A stretch of 64,000 nt of DNA from Rusavskia elegans (lineage: Eukaryota; Ascomycota; Lecanoromycetes; Teloschistales; Teloschistaceae), in contig SAUG01000104.1 of assembly GCA_011316305.1 (NCBI GenBank), positions 124,001 through 188,000 on the forward strand, in the 5' to 3' direction. The notes beneath the pieces were generated by a model that saw only the letters and a program-made list of their open reading frames with translations, was not told the DNA's origin and did no database searches. Of this stretch, positions 54,570-64,000 are shown piece after piece. Both the position numbers and the translations under genes were made by a program. Numbering within the stretch: the stretch's first letter is position 1; every line of letters begins with the position of its first letter.

Positions 54570-55732
54570 ATGTTGTACCACATCGCCTCTCTTGCCTTGC
54601 TCGCTGTGGCTCCTGTCCTGGCCCAAGACACCACCTCCGTCACGGCCACTCCCACCATCCCAGCAACCGTCACTTCAGTTTCAGAGCTCAACAGCATCTT
54701 CGCCACTGCCTCGACCGCTCCGGATGTAGGAAACCCTGGAAGCATCAACAGCTACCCTCTGTGCGCCGTAAGGACCCCAGCTTCGCTTCGTCAGTCTACT
54801 TTCTTTCTGATGACCATCTGAATTCAGCAAATCTGCAACAATTCGACCCTCGCCATCGACTTGGTCGAGGGTGATACCAACGACGTCCGCGTGCTCTGTG
54901 GCCCGGAATTTCGTGCTTTGACTGCTGGTTGTCAAGCTGTCACATGCGACGCCGATGAACAGACACGTAAGTAACCTGCCCTCATCTGCCTCAGGTAGAA
55001 ACTCACCTAATCATTCACTTCTTCTCGTTATCAGAGATCGGCCTTCTTACAACGCAATTCTGTGGCTCCCTCTACAACGCCAACGCCACTTACAGCTCCG
55101 AAGTCTCAGTCGCCGTTGCGTCGGCTACCGCCCTCGCCATTGCAGCCACCCAGGGCAAAGATCCGACCGACCTGGCCAACTTCCCTGAATGCGCTGTAAG
55201 CTTCTCTTTTAGATGCCCTTTGATAGATACTTAACAACAAAATCTCTAACCACTTTGATCTCCACCTCTCAGGCATCCTGCATCAAACAAAACAACTTCA
55301 ACGGCTGCGGCGCCAACATCCCCCTCTGCGTCTGCCAAGGCATCGAATTCAACGCCGCCGTCGGACCATGCCAAACGGGAAATTGCAGTCCGGAAGATCT
55401 CTTCTGTATGATTTTGCCCTTTTCTTTTCTTTTCTTCTCAACTCCCTCCCGCCACTACATACATCAGAACGAGACTGCCGGCTAACCTACACGATCCAGC
55501 AACGCTTTATCTAGCAGAAATCGTCTGCGAGCCCGTCGGTGGTATCCTGACCAACCCCATCAACTACACGGCCGCTGTCGCGAACGGAACCGTCAGTAAC
55601 GGCACCAACACCACCGTCGGATCTCCATCGCCCTCGCCCTTTATCGGCGAAGCCGCTCCAGCTCGTGGCAGCGGTGCTTTCGCGCTGGGCTTGTCTGGCG
55701 CTGCGGCTGTTGTGGCACTCATGATGCTTTAG
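54570..55732 (+). CDS. CFEM-like GPI-anchored surface protein with two cysteine-rich repeats
   Basis: Five exons fit in phase: 54,570-54,767; 54,828-54,966; 55,035-55,195; 55,273-55,405; 55,500-55,732. They give 287 residues. All four introns start GTAAG or GTATG and end in CAG. A signal peptide (MLYHIASLALLAVAPVLA) is followed by a first Cys-rich unit (PLCAQICN ... CGPEF ... CQAVTCDADEQT ... FCGSLY). A second unit has the CFEM spacing (PECAASCIKQNNFNGCG ... PLCVCQ ... GPCQTGNCSPEDLF ... VCEPVGG). A Ser/Pro-rich stretch with N-glycosylation sites and a hydrophobic tail (GLSGAAAVVALMML) suggest a GPI anchor. CFEM proteins bind haem or act in adhesion and host contact; the haem-ligand Asp is not certain here. 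Confidence 0.8.
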
Positions 55733-55974
55733 ATATTGGTGATTTTGCCGTGATGTGCGCGCATCAATGGCCTTGTTTTGCTTGCTGCTTGGTATGAAAC
55801 GCAGGCTTCGGAGATGTGCAGGCAGGCGGAAAATCACAAGAAATTCAAAAGTCATATGATGAGAGAGGGGTGGGTGATCCACATAAAAGCAGCCAGCATT
55901 TTTAGCTACACAAAAGCAGTATCGATCAATAAAAATAATAAGGCTGTGTAAACCACCGCCACATTTCGTCGATA

Positions 55975-55975
<1 letters not shown>

Positions 55976-56073
<98 letters not shown>
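55976..56073. repeat. Poly-C homopolymer, 98 bases
   Basis: An uninterrupted run of C from 55,976 to 56,073, about 0.25 kb after the CFEM stop codon. Translation on the other strand gives a meaningless poly-Gly frame. It may be a real G/C microsatellite or an assembly artefact. Confidence 0.95.
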
Positions 56074-56740
56074 TTGGAATTTCATTCTGCCAATGCCGTA
56101 CCCATCACGGTCATCCATAATGGATACAACGGCGTGGAAAACTTGCGCCGAACGTGACCCATGTGATATGCATATCTTTCGAACTTAAAGGAGACGCGGC
56201 CGAGTGTTATATCCGTGGTTGTTTGGAATCCGGTCTTTGCGTTCGGATATTTAGTACCCAGAGCGGAATTGGATCGGAGACATGGGCGTGGATGATGATG
56301 ATGATGGATGTGTTTGTTGGTTCCGGGTCGTCGGTGTTGTTGTGAAGGTGGGATTATTTACGCGAAAAGGGGAGATGGCTAATAGGGTTTTGATGGAAGC
56401 TGTTTTCGTAAAGGATGCAGCGTGATACCTAAACAGATTATATCTTCGCAGATGATAGGGTGACTGCAATAAATATCTGCAACCTATCCAGCCTGATGCT
56501 ATAGAGGGGGAGTTGGAAGCACAATCTCGATGGCTGAGGTATCGCCGATGAGGCCGTTATGTGGGAGCTTTGGGTTGGGAGTCTTGTATCTAGGTACCTT
56601 TGTGGTATAGCGCGCCACGACTCTTTCGTGCAGGCTAAAAGTTTGGGACGAGGAGGAGAGAATAACTGGATCATCATCGTTGTTATCATTATCTGATCTG
56701 ATCTGATGTCTGGATGATATACAATATATTGGGAGGAGAT
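56074..56740. other. Convergent intergenic region
   Basis: Lies between the CFEM gene (plus) and the acyltransferase (minus). A small gatgat repeat lies near 56,292-56,306 and a gatct repeat near 56,694-56,706. No gene was recognised. Confidence 0.4.
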
Positions 56741-58138
56741 TTAAAGCCGCGCCCAAACCCACCATCCCCCACCCAACCCCCACCGCACAACACTCACAGG
56801 CAAAGGCGGATATCTCCAATACCCCAATTCACGAAACGGCACCGCGAGTAGTGGAAGCGTATACGAGAACCATAGCAAAACCCACATCAGCGTCCCTATT
56901 CTCCCCACCATAGATCCCCTCCATCGTTGCGGGCAAAACCGTTCAAGAGCGCGAGAAACCAAGACTTCGATTCCGATTCCGAGGATTTGGATCCAGAAAA
57001 ACGCACCGATATACAAGCGCATGGACATGGCGCTCATAGCTGTGTTTAGTGGTTTGGGAGGTATGAGACCCATATGCATCCACCCGGATAATAGGAAGGC
57101 GGAGATGACGGGGAGCATATAACCGCCCCAATTCCGCCGATCGATGCCTATTGAGCGAGCGAGCCAGCGCCCTGGGACGGAAAGGTAGCGATTCGTTTGG
57201 TGCCACCATTTTCCCCATACTCCGCGAAGCCCGTTTTCAGGGACGGAGGAGATGGGGCCGAAGAAGGGGGGCCATGTTTGTGGTGACCATTCGTCTGGCC
57301 AGAGGTTGAGAGAGTTTAGGAGGATGATGGGGAGGGTGGGGAGGGAGCCGCCTTGGGTTATGAGGGCGTAGGGTTGGAGGGCCAGGAGGGTGGTGCGGGT
57401 GAGGCGGGGTGGGAGGATGTGCAGTAAATATTGCAGGATATGGGGGAGTGAGTTTGTGGATTGGGGTGGTAAGGGGGTGGTTATGCTGGTGCCGGTGATG
57501 TGGAAGTAGGGATCTTGTTGGGTGAGGAGGGAGGTTGTGTCGAGGATTAGGTAGCTTTGGATTGCGAGGAGGATGGCGTGGGTGCTGAATGCTGTGGGGG
57601 TGAGGGGGGTGATGGGTTGGTGGCGGTCGTGGGAGGGGTGTCCGGTTCTCCAATTGCTGAGGCGCAGGGAGATGATGAGGGTTAGGACCCAGGGGATTCG
57701 GGGGGAGAGGGTGCTGGGGTAGGGTTCTTCGACGTATGCTGGTCTATCTTCAAGGTGCTCTTTCTTTTCATGGGTGGGGAGATGGTGGTTCTGAGGCTGA
57801 CGCAGACGGACGAATGTCCTTCGAGGGTCGTAGCAGACAAGAAGCACGAAGCTCCATTGTATTAGGTTCACGGAGATGACGTCCAGGCCGTTCATACATG
57901 ACCATGCATGTATTAAGCAAGCGGAGATGAGAGGAAGAAATAAGGAAGCAACTTGGCTCTTAGAGAGAATTGATGGAGGAATACATAAAGCGGTTGGGAG
58001 TAAGATGAAGGGTATGAAGTAGCTTATGGTGTTTGGTCCGGGAACGATGTGGGTTGTTAGATAGTGATAGCTTTCGATATATGACTTGGACGTTGAACCG
58101 GTAACAGACTGACTTACAAATGCACACGACCAAAACAT
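56741..58138 (-). CDS. Wax-synthase/MBOAT-like membrane acyltransferase
   Basis: A 465-residue frame with about eight hydrophobic segments. The motif GVWGKWWHQTNRYL near residues 305-318 matches the R-x-F-W-G-x-x-W-H-Q signature of the wax synthase family. A second conserved His lies in LSGWMHMG (near 353). Fungal members acetylate or acylate alcohols on terpenoids, sterols and other metabolites in the endoplasmic reticulum membrane. The N-terminus is uncertain: MFWSCAF is followed by GTAAGT, a good donor, but I found no in-phase acceptor, so the first 35 residues may be mis-modelled. No cluster backbone gene lies beside it, so substrate cannot be inferred. Confidence 0.75.
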   Translation of the reverse strand: MFWSCAFVSQSVTGSTSKSYIESYHYLTTHIVPGPNTISYFIPFILLPTALCIPPSILSKSQVASLFLPLISACLIHAWSCMNGLDVISVNLIQWSFVLLVCYDPRRTFVRLRQPQNHHLPTHEKKEHLEDRPAYVEEPYPSTLSPRIPWVLTLIISLRLSNWRTGHPSHDRHQPITPLTPTAFSTHAILLAIQSYLILDTTSLLTQQDPYFHITGTSITTPLPPQSTNSLPHILQYLLHILPPRLTRTTLLALQPYALITQGGSLPTLPIILLNSLNLWPDEWSPQTWPPFFGPISSVPENGLRGVWGKWWHQTNRYLSVPGRWLARSIGIDRRNWGGYMLPVISAFLLSGWMHMGLIPPKPLNTAMSAMSMRLYIGAFFWIQILGIGIEVLVSRALERFCPQRWRGSMVGRIGTLMWVLLWFSYTLPLLAVPFRELGYWRYPPLPVSVVRWGLGGGWWVWARL

Positions 58139-59405
58139 GATATAGCGAATACCGGAAAAGAGTAATACGAGGATCGTTCAGACGACGGCACCAGACGGTC
58201 ATGATGTCATACAATACTTGAGCAAATGTGAACTTGTTCAACAACGAGATTCACCACGACGACGACACTTCCCATGACCGCGGTCTCAGGAATTATGAGA
58301 CCCAGACAATCGCCTGGACTTTGTGTCTTGAAATTATAGGTACCTCTGTACTCCGTACTCGTACGGATTACGACATGGAATTCGTGGTTGGTTTATATTT
58401 TCAAGGGGCTGGGAAGGGGGCGCTACGGTAGGGCTTGATTGCCGTAGCCCGCATGCCCAGATAGAGACTAGCGCGCCCAGGGGCAAACTCCCTGTTTTGA
58501 CGCGCTTTTCCTTCTCCAATTTATTGTTCTACCCAGTACTTCTCCATTTGATTTCGCTCGTTATCGACTTGTATGACCCTTCTGTTCATGTGAGGAACGT
58601 TTAATACGCTGACGGAGGCATCGGGAGGCCGGCTCTGCAGCGAGTGCTGCTTGAGGTGTGATGTCGTCGAAATACGAAGGGTCAAAGGCAATGGATACGG
58701 TGCATGGATTCTACCCCCTACTTGGACCATCTCACCACAGGCTACCAATCAGACATATGATTCGCTATGACCCACTTCTCCATACGGCATAGAAGTCGGA
58801 TGACAGCCTGTCGACCACAAGATCATAGGAACACACTCCGCCCTTCTCAGCAGCAGGCACCCGCTCTTGTGCAAATTGAAGATGGACCACTGGTGGGATA
58901 TGCGTTCTTCGGAAGTGACTATGCTGTATTCATGCTGTCGTTTGCAGTCGTGAAACCTTTCACAACCTCCAGGTTTGTTGAATGACGCGCGGTAAGCCGA
59001 TATCATTTGCTCAGCCTCGTGGTTCCTGCTATCAGGGCTTCCAATGGAAGGTTTGGGTTCTAGCTTTCATTTCTCGCTCTGGTATCGTGTCGCGTTGCAT
59101 TTCTGATGCCGTCTCTATTTTGACTGCTGCGCCTTGTTTTTTTTTACAGTAACCGAAAATCTTGACCCCAGCCATTCCTTATGATGTGATTGGGAGCACT
59201 GGATTCTGCGAGAGCATTGTTTAAGTTCATGCAATATGCTGCTATCCGTGAGGAAGGTGGCTGTGACCACAACGTCATAATACACCCGCAGATCTACCTT
59301 CGTTTTTAAAGGGGCAAGTCTCCCTTCCTTTTTAACGGGGGCGCCCTTCACTACTTCTTTGAATCGTTTTAAATCCATCGTCCCGGCACTGATACCCTTT
59401 GCATC
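58139..59405. other. Divergent intergenic region
   Basis: Between the acyltransferase (minus) and the membrane-protein gene (plus). A tactccgtactcgtacgg stretch near 58,349 contains short palindromic repeats of a GTAC core. No gene is supported. Confidence 0.4.
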
Positions 59406-61465
59406 ATGGTTCAGCCTTTTGGTAACGAGACTACGACTGCTGTGACGCCGTTCTGGGTTCCGGAGCCACTTGGTCGCGGAACATGGTCTCTTCTCTCTAC
59501 CTGTATCATTACTCTGTCTTTATGCGTGTGGTCTGCAGTACATCTCAATATTCCTCAGCCCCAAACCGGGTACGCACGATACTGGACGAGGACCAAATGG
59601 CTGCTTCTTGGCCTATTTGCACCGGAGCTGGTCGCATACATTGCATGGCAGCAGCGACAAGAGGCGAGCAAGCTCTGTCGAGATGTAAGAGCCCTGTATG
59701 GCCATCGGGAATTGCCGACTTTGATCTCTAGACTCAAGCGATGTTTCCAATGCCGAAAACAAGAGAGAGCGACTAATGATCCGCGGCAAGATTCAGACCA
59801 TGGGCACGGTTGCAAGCAGATGGTACCCGCTCTGACTGGCGGCTAGTTCAGAGCTTTTTCGTCATCATGGGCGGCTTCGATCTACGGGTCGGTTCGCACG
59901 AGTATAAGAATCTGAGAGAACCTGCCAAAAACAAAACCTTTCTTCCAAATGGTATCCGTCGTGTTTCTTTGACTTCCGACGGTTTCAAATTTCTTTTGCG
60001 ACACAGTCACCGAAATGTACCCAACATTAGTGCAAGCCAAATTTGGGACAGGAGCAAAGCGGATAAGCTTAAGAAGACGCTCGTCTGTGCACAAGCTATA
60101 TGGTTCTGCACCCAATGCATCACACGTCTGGTCCAATCGCTACCCGTCAGCCTGCTGGAGCTTAATACCTTCGGTCATGCCCTCTGTACTCTAGTGATCT
60201 ACTTCTTCTGGTGGGACAAACCATTAGACATTGATCAGCCTATTCTGATCAATTGTGGTCAGCGTATCCTCGCCTACATGTGGATGTCTTCAAAAGTCAG
60301 TGTGCAAGACTATTGTAGCGCTGATATGCCTTATGGATTACAAGACGAATTCCATTCCATCTGGCCGTTTGAGAAACCGGTACTGAACGACTTGGACAAT
60401 TTCGAGGTGACTTGTTGGGTTTATCATACGGAGACCCAGAGACGGCCGAAGCTTAGGCCTCCAGTACCTCACCCAGAGAATACGATGGAGCCAAGAGACC
60501 TTAGGCGAAGACGCCTTGAGCGAAGACGCCTTGAGCGAAGACGCCTTGGGCTAAGCGACCCTTTACCAATGAGCATGAACCCAGACGACCTACAGCTAGT
60601 ATCCCATGAGCTAGCAGAACATTCATCTATCTTCGGACGTGGGTCCAAGGCTGATGATGAGGAGACTAGGAAGAAAAGACCAGTTTCCTTCATGTTCAGA
60701 TTGAAGCACCAACTCCACTCAGTCTTTTATCCTTCACAAGCTGTATGTCGGATTCCGCCTGGTCTCGGATCTAGGAAAACGGCGATATCACATTTTTCCC
60801 ATGCAGACAGTATCCGTTGGTGTCTTTGCGTTAATGCAATCAGCGAGCACGATCTGGAAGAGGACCTCCGGTCCAGGCACGATATCGCAACGAGCGGCCG
60901 GTTCTTTAACAGTCTATGTGGTATCCACTTTCCATATCTTGACGCCCTCCAAGGCAGTCCCCTCAAACCTCGCGTGGAGCTGCGATCGCGCAATGCCATC
61001 CCCTCATTGGCGACTAGCGGTATTTTGCCGGGGTTTGCGATTGCGGGAGCGCTATATGGAGCTCTGCACCTCGTAGCCTGGTCAGTTCCATTCCCATCGC
61101 CACTAGAAGAGCTGCTCTGGCGAATTGCCGCAATGTCCGTAAAATGTACCGGTTTCGTATTCGCTCTGCTGGTAGTCATCGCCAAAACGGAATACTGCAA
61201 GCAGAGTCTGTCGGACCTCATTGATCTCTTCGCGAGAAAGCCATTAGTATGTTGTGATCGAGCAGGAAAGATCGACGCATACATTGGAGCCATTGCCTTG
61301 GCATTTGGTTCTTGCATTATACTGCCATGCGTACTGGCATCGTCAGTCCTGTACCTGGCCTCTCGTGGTTTTCTCGTTGTCGAATCCCTCAGAAATGTGG
61401 CTTTCCTGCCGCCTGCTTCCTTCAAGACGCCCGTGTGGTCGACGTACTTTCCTCACATCACATAA
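59406..61465 (+). CDS. Fungal multi-spanning membrane protein, tandem copy 1
   Basis: Two overlapping frames make one gene. 59,406 onward encodes PEPLGRGTWSLLSTCIITL, then APELVAYIAWQQR. The second frame carries SDWRLVQSFFVIMGGF to the stop at 61,465. A blank region in the second frame ends at a stop at 59,774, so the join lies between there and 59,846. Either a 38-bp intron (59,809-59,846), or a 167-bp intron (59,685-59,851; GTAAGA, CTGAC, TTCAG), or a frameshift joins them. The neighbouring paralogue reads straight through this part, which favours a frameshift or short intron. Later segments KKTLVCAQAIWFCTQCITRL and LLELNTFGHALCTLVIYFFWW match the paralogue. Four or more membrane helices lie in the last 170 residues. 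Function is unknown. Confidence 0.7.
60507..60551 (+). repeat. Three copies of a 15-bp in-frame tandem repeat
   Basis: The unit gaagacgccttgagc occurs three times (the last with one change) and encodes the run RRRLERRRLERRRLG in the membrane protein. The neighbouring paralogue lacks it in the part visible here. Confidence 0.9.
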
Positions 61466-62721
61466 GGGACGTCACACACAATACTGGTCATAGCTGCTGT
61501 CCTGTGTATAGCGATTATAGGTATTGGACGGTCGTCGTTTCGGTCAAATGATATTCGACATCACAGAATGGCAGAAGCTGGAGGTCGAATCAAAGTATCG
61601 TCGGGCCGAAACTGTCCCAGCCATCTGTGTAGCAACAAAATGGATGAATATCTCCAGTGAGATGTTCTCAACTAGGCCTATCAATGAAAACGACTTCAAT
61701 ATCGCTGGACACACGAAGACAAAGCCGCTGTCCCCCCTGCTTGCGAAATTCGGGCTCTTTGTCTCAGCACCGCCAGTGATGCCACAGACATCCAAGCCCT
61801 TTTGCCCTATAGGTACAGAATGAGGAGTTGCAGAACCTCGTAAGTGGCTACGGTATTGGGGGTTCGAAAAAGACAAAAGGCTTGGCGTAATCAGGGCCAG
61901 ACGTCACAGCAAGAAGTAGCAAAATTAGTGACGAAATGATGCGCTTGATTGGCATACATCCTTTCCCAGCAGATCTCGACTTGCTTCTTTTCACGACTGG
62001 TATTAGCTATTTGCTGTTACATGCCTTTCGCATCTTAAGTCCAATAAACAATCATCGATTCTCATCGATTTTCGTCCGGAGTAGGAGTTCGACCGCCAAC
62101 GTGTTTGTCCACAGAATTGTACTGGCTCACACTTAGCTACCTCTCTGCCATCACCAATCCGCCCGACTAACAATGGGAAGGGGTGTTATCATCCAGATCA
62201 ACCGATTACTTGAAAGGATGTGATTGGTGGGGGCTGCATGGCTGAAACAACGAGCAACCTTCAGATATATCCAGGCGCGCGGTAAGCCAGGACCTTGCTC
62301 CGCCACCACCGCTTTCCCGCCTTTTCCCCATCCCGTACCACTCTGTCACTGGTGACACTCTGTTCTTGGCTCCTTCACACTGATCGTCTGCGACTTGCAA
62401 TTGTGTCAGTCGCAAGCTAGTATGTGTCGGAACCCTTGTACATCAAGCGCCGGGGCCTTTGACCAGGTTTCGAGGGGTTGAAGGCTCGCCCAACACAACC
62501 TGCTGATAATCGAGCCTTGTACGTCTTCATGCGTGCCATGTAAGATGCTGCTGTTTTTGGGAGCAGCAGGGGGTCGGGTTCATGCTGTTGGTCTATTGGT
62601 ATCAAGCCTGGACATATCATGTCCGCGTTCCCCATTTGTTTTCTTCCTAGCTGGCGTTTCCCTTGTAGTCTGTTTTCCTTCGAGTGTCATTTCTCTTTCA
62701 TTGTACAATTCATTTAGTGTT
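61466..62721. other. Intergenic region between the tandem membrane-protein genes
   Basis: Short frames exist on both strands (e.g. 61,544-61,876 minus) without firm domain support. It should contain the promoter of copy 2. Confidence 0.4.
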
Positions 62722-64000
62722 ATGGTAAACCCCTTTGGTAATTCTTCCGGAAATTTTACGTCTACATGGATTCCAGAACCAAATGGCCGCGGAACGTTTA
62801 CCTTGTTGTCAAGTTGTCTCGTGACAATCTCCCTTTGTGTATACTCTGCAATCCATCTAAATCTACCACAACACGGTCAACTCTGGCGTCAGTGGCGAAG
62901 AAAGTTTCTTTGGCTCGTGGTTGGATTAATCGCTCCTGAACTCGTCGCTTATATTGCCTGGCAGCAGCGGTCCGAAGCAAACCGGTTACTGAGAGGCATG
63001 CAGACTGGGCTATCGCAGGATCCATTAGCAAAAAGGCAAAACCCAGACACCAACATTCTCAAGTCCATCGAGAAAAAGATCCAGAAGCTCGTGTCGGTAT
63101 TTGTCAAGTCAGCGAAGACCGACAATGATTCATATCCTCGTTCCTCTCTGTCCCTCGTACACGGCTTCTACGCTCTTATGGGTGGCTATGCCTTCTCGAT
63201 TCAGAGTGCAGACGGAGACATTCTTCCATCACCACATACTCGGGCGGCTCTCACGCCCGCGGGAATTATGTTTTGCCTCAACCATGAACCCGACATCCTC
63301 CCATATCTAAGCGCGGAGCAGATCAAGGACAAAAGCAAAGCGGACGGCCTCAAGAAAACCCTCGTCTGCGCCCAAGCGACCTGGTTCTGCATCCAGTGCA
63401 TTGCTCGTCTAGTAGAGTCTCTCCCGTTGACTCTACTGGAGCTTAATACCGTTGCTCACGCCCTTTGCACCTTGGTCATCTACCTCCTATGGTGGCACAA
63501 GCCTCTTGACGTAGAAGAGCCAACACTGATCACGGATCCAAAATTTGCCCCGATCCTGGCTTATATGTGGATGTCTTCCCGACTCGCTGCCGATCAATAT
63601 GCTGGCTACGATATCGGTGGCAGGTTGCGGGATGAATTCGACTGCATTTGGCCATTCGAAAACCCCGTGATAGGAGACCTGATTTTCAAGACTCGCACCC
63701 CCGAAGCAACTGACCCCGCCAACTTTGCTCCTATCGAGCTGCCACCGAGAGCGGGCTCCTTGATTCCCCATCGAGAAGAAACTCCTCAGACTCCATCTCA
63801 TCAAGCCTCAAATCCCTCTTCAGAGCCAATCACATACAACATCGCAGCCTTGATCCACCGAGGATCTTCCCTCCCAACCTACGGATGCTACGACTACTCC
63901 TTCCGCCGCCGCCAGCACTCCCTCTACCTCACCGCCTCCCGCCTTCACATCTCCCTCGCCAACAGGCTTCTCAATCTCTGCAACCTCCCAAACCACCACC
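62722..64000 (+). CDS. Fungal multi-spanning membrane protein, tandem copy 2 (partial, runs off the window)
   Basis: The ATG at 62,722 opens a frame that stays open through the window edge, giving at least 426 residues. It begins MVNPFGNSSGNFTSTWIPEP then NGRGTFTLLSSCLVTISLC, the same opening as copy 1. It continues LIAPELVAYIAWQQRSEANR and SLVHGFYALMGGYAF. Further shared segments are LKKTLVCAQATWFCIQCIAR and LLELNTVAHALCTLVIYLLW, then LAYMWMSSRLAADQY. The order and spacing equal copy 1, so the two are a tandem duplication about 1.3 kb apart. The C-terminal membrane domain expected from copy 1 lies beyond the window. Function is unknown. Confidence 0.8.
   Translation, partial: MVNPFGNSSGNFTSTWIPEPNGRGTFTLLSSCLVTISLCVYSAIHLNLPQHGQLWRQWRRKFLWLVVGLIAPELVAYIAWQQRSEANRLLRGMQTGLSQDPLAKRQNPDTNILKSIEKKIQKLVSVFVKSAKTDNDSYPRSSLSLVHGFYALMGGYAFSIQSADGDILPSPHTRAALTPAGIMFCLNHEPDILPYLSAEQIKDKSKADGLKKTLVCAQATWFCIQCIARLVESLPLTLLELNTVAHALCTLVIYLLWWHKPLDVEEPTLITDPKFAPILAYMWMSSRLAADQYAGYDIGGRLRDEFDCIWPFENPVIGDLIFKTRTPEATDPANFAPIELPPRAGSLIPHREETPQTPSHQASNPSSEPITYNIAALIHRGSSLPTYGCYDYSFRRRQHSLYLTASRLHISLANRLLNLCNLPNHH

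Noticed and set aside
55906..56118. Minus-strand frame with a long poly-Gly run
   Set aside because: It is simply the translation of the poly-C homopolymer.
61544..61876. Minus-strand 110-codon frame containing RGDSGFVF, similar to the G-D-S-G of trypsin-like folds
   Set aside because: Only this short motif matches; no His or Asp triad region and no start or splice context were found. It may be chance or a very old relic.
1..64000. tRNA, rRNA or CRISPR elements
   Set aside because: I saw no cloverleaf with A and B boxes that I could support, no rRNA-like sequence, and no regularly spaced identical repeats with unique spacers; the tandem arrays at 2.2-3.6 and 16.4-16.8 kb are satellites, not CRISPR.

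Overview
The window comes from a filamentous ascomycete (Pezizomycotina). Several things point there: short GT..AG introns with CTAAC/CTGAC branch sites, a Crh-type GH16 wall transglycosylase, a CFEM protein, a Ppg1 phosphatase, F-box-like families, and an A+T-rich block with the signature of repeat-induced point mutation (RIP). I cannot assign order or species. The genome looks compartmentalised: positions 1 to about 21,900 are A+T-rich and hold no intact gene, while 22,000-64,000 is balanced in composition and gene-bearing, with a sharp transition near 21,900.

The A+T-rich half is a graveyard, but a readable one. From left to right it holds: a Ty3/gypsy integrase-chromodomain relic (1-1,245); a degenerate satellite array of roughly 140-bp units (2.2-3.6 kb); and a fossil secondary-metabolite gene cluster. 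The cluster contains a highly reducing polyketide synthase on the minus strand (about 12.2 to 4.26 kb, KS-AT-DH-ER-KR-ACP), a CYP52/CYP539-like P450 on the plus strand (13.5-15.0 kb), an NRPS-like adenylation-carrier-condensation protein on the plus strand (17.3-20.4 kb) and two unidentified gene traces. Glutamine and tryptophan codons have become stops, and catalytic Cys/His/Ser codons have been lost by C-to-T or G-to-A transitions. The KS is also split by a 0.97-kb insertion flanked by a perfect 17-bp direct repeat. RIP acts on duplicated DNA, so the cluster may once have had, or still have, a second copy.

The gene-bearing half starts with a 1549-residue single-exon fungal protein of unknown function (22.4-27.1 kb). 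A BTB/POZ gene follows (30.2-31.3 kb, minus, one intron). The 32-46 kb stretch is dominated by an F-box-like family: three full-length genes (38.0, 39.6 and 43.1 kb) and two decayed copies (32.5 and 45.3-46.0 kb). Interspersed are a secreted protein gene (34.8-35.8 kb), a broken lipocalin-like gene (42.2-42.7 kb) and a 522-bp element with long terminal inverted repeats (44.2-44.7 kb).

From 47 kb the region looks like ordinary housekeeping and cell-surface territory. It holds a small conserved membrane protein, a Ppg1-type PP2A-like phosphatase (48.0-49.4 kb), a divergent pair of GPI-anchored wall genes (Crh glycosidase at 50.0-53.0 kb and a double-CFEM protein at 54.6-55.7 kb), a 98-base poly-C run, a wax-synthase/MBOAT-like membrane acyltransferase (56.7-58.1 kb), and two tandem paralogues of a fungal multi-spanning membrane family. 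The second paralogue runs off the right edge. All calls rest on reading the sequence by eye; no database search was run.
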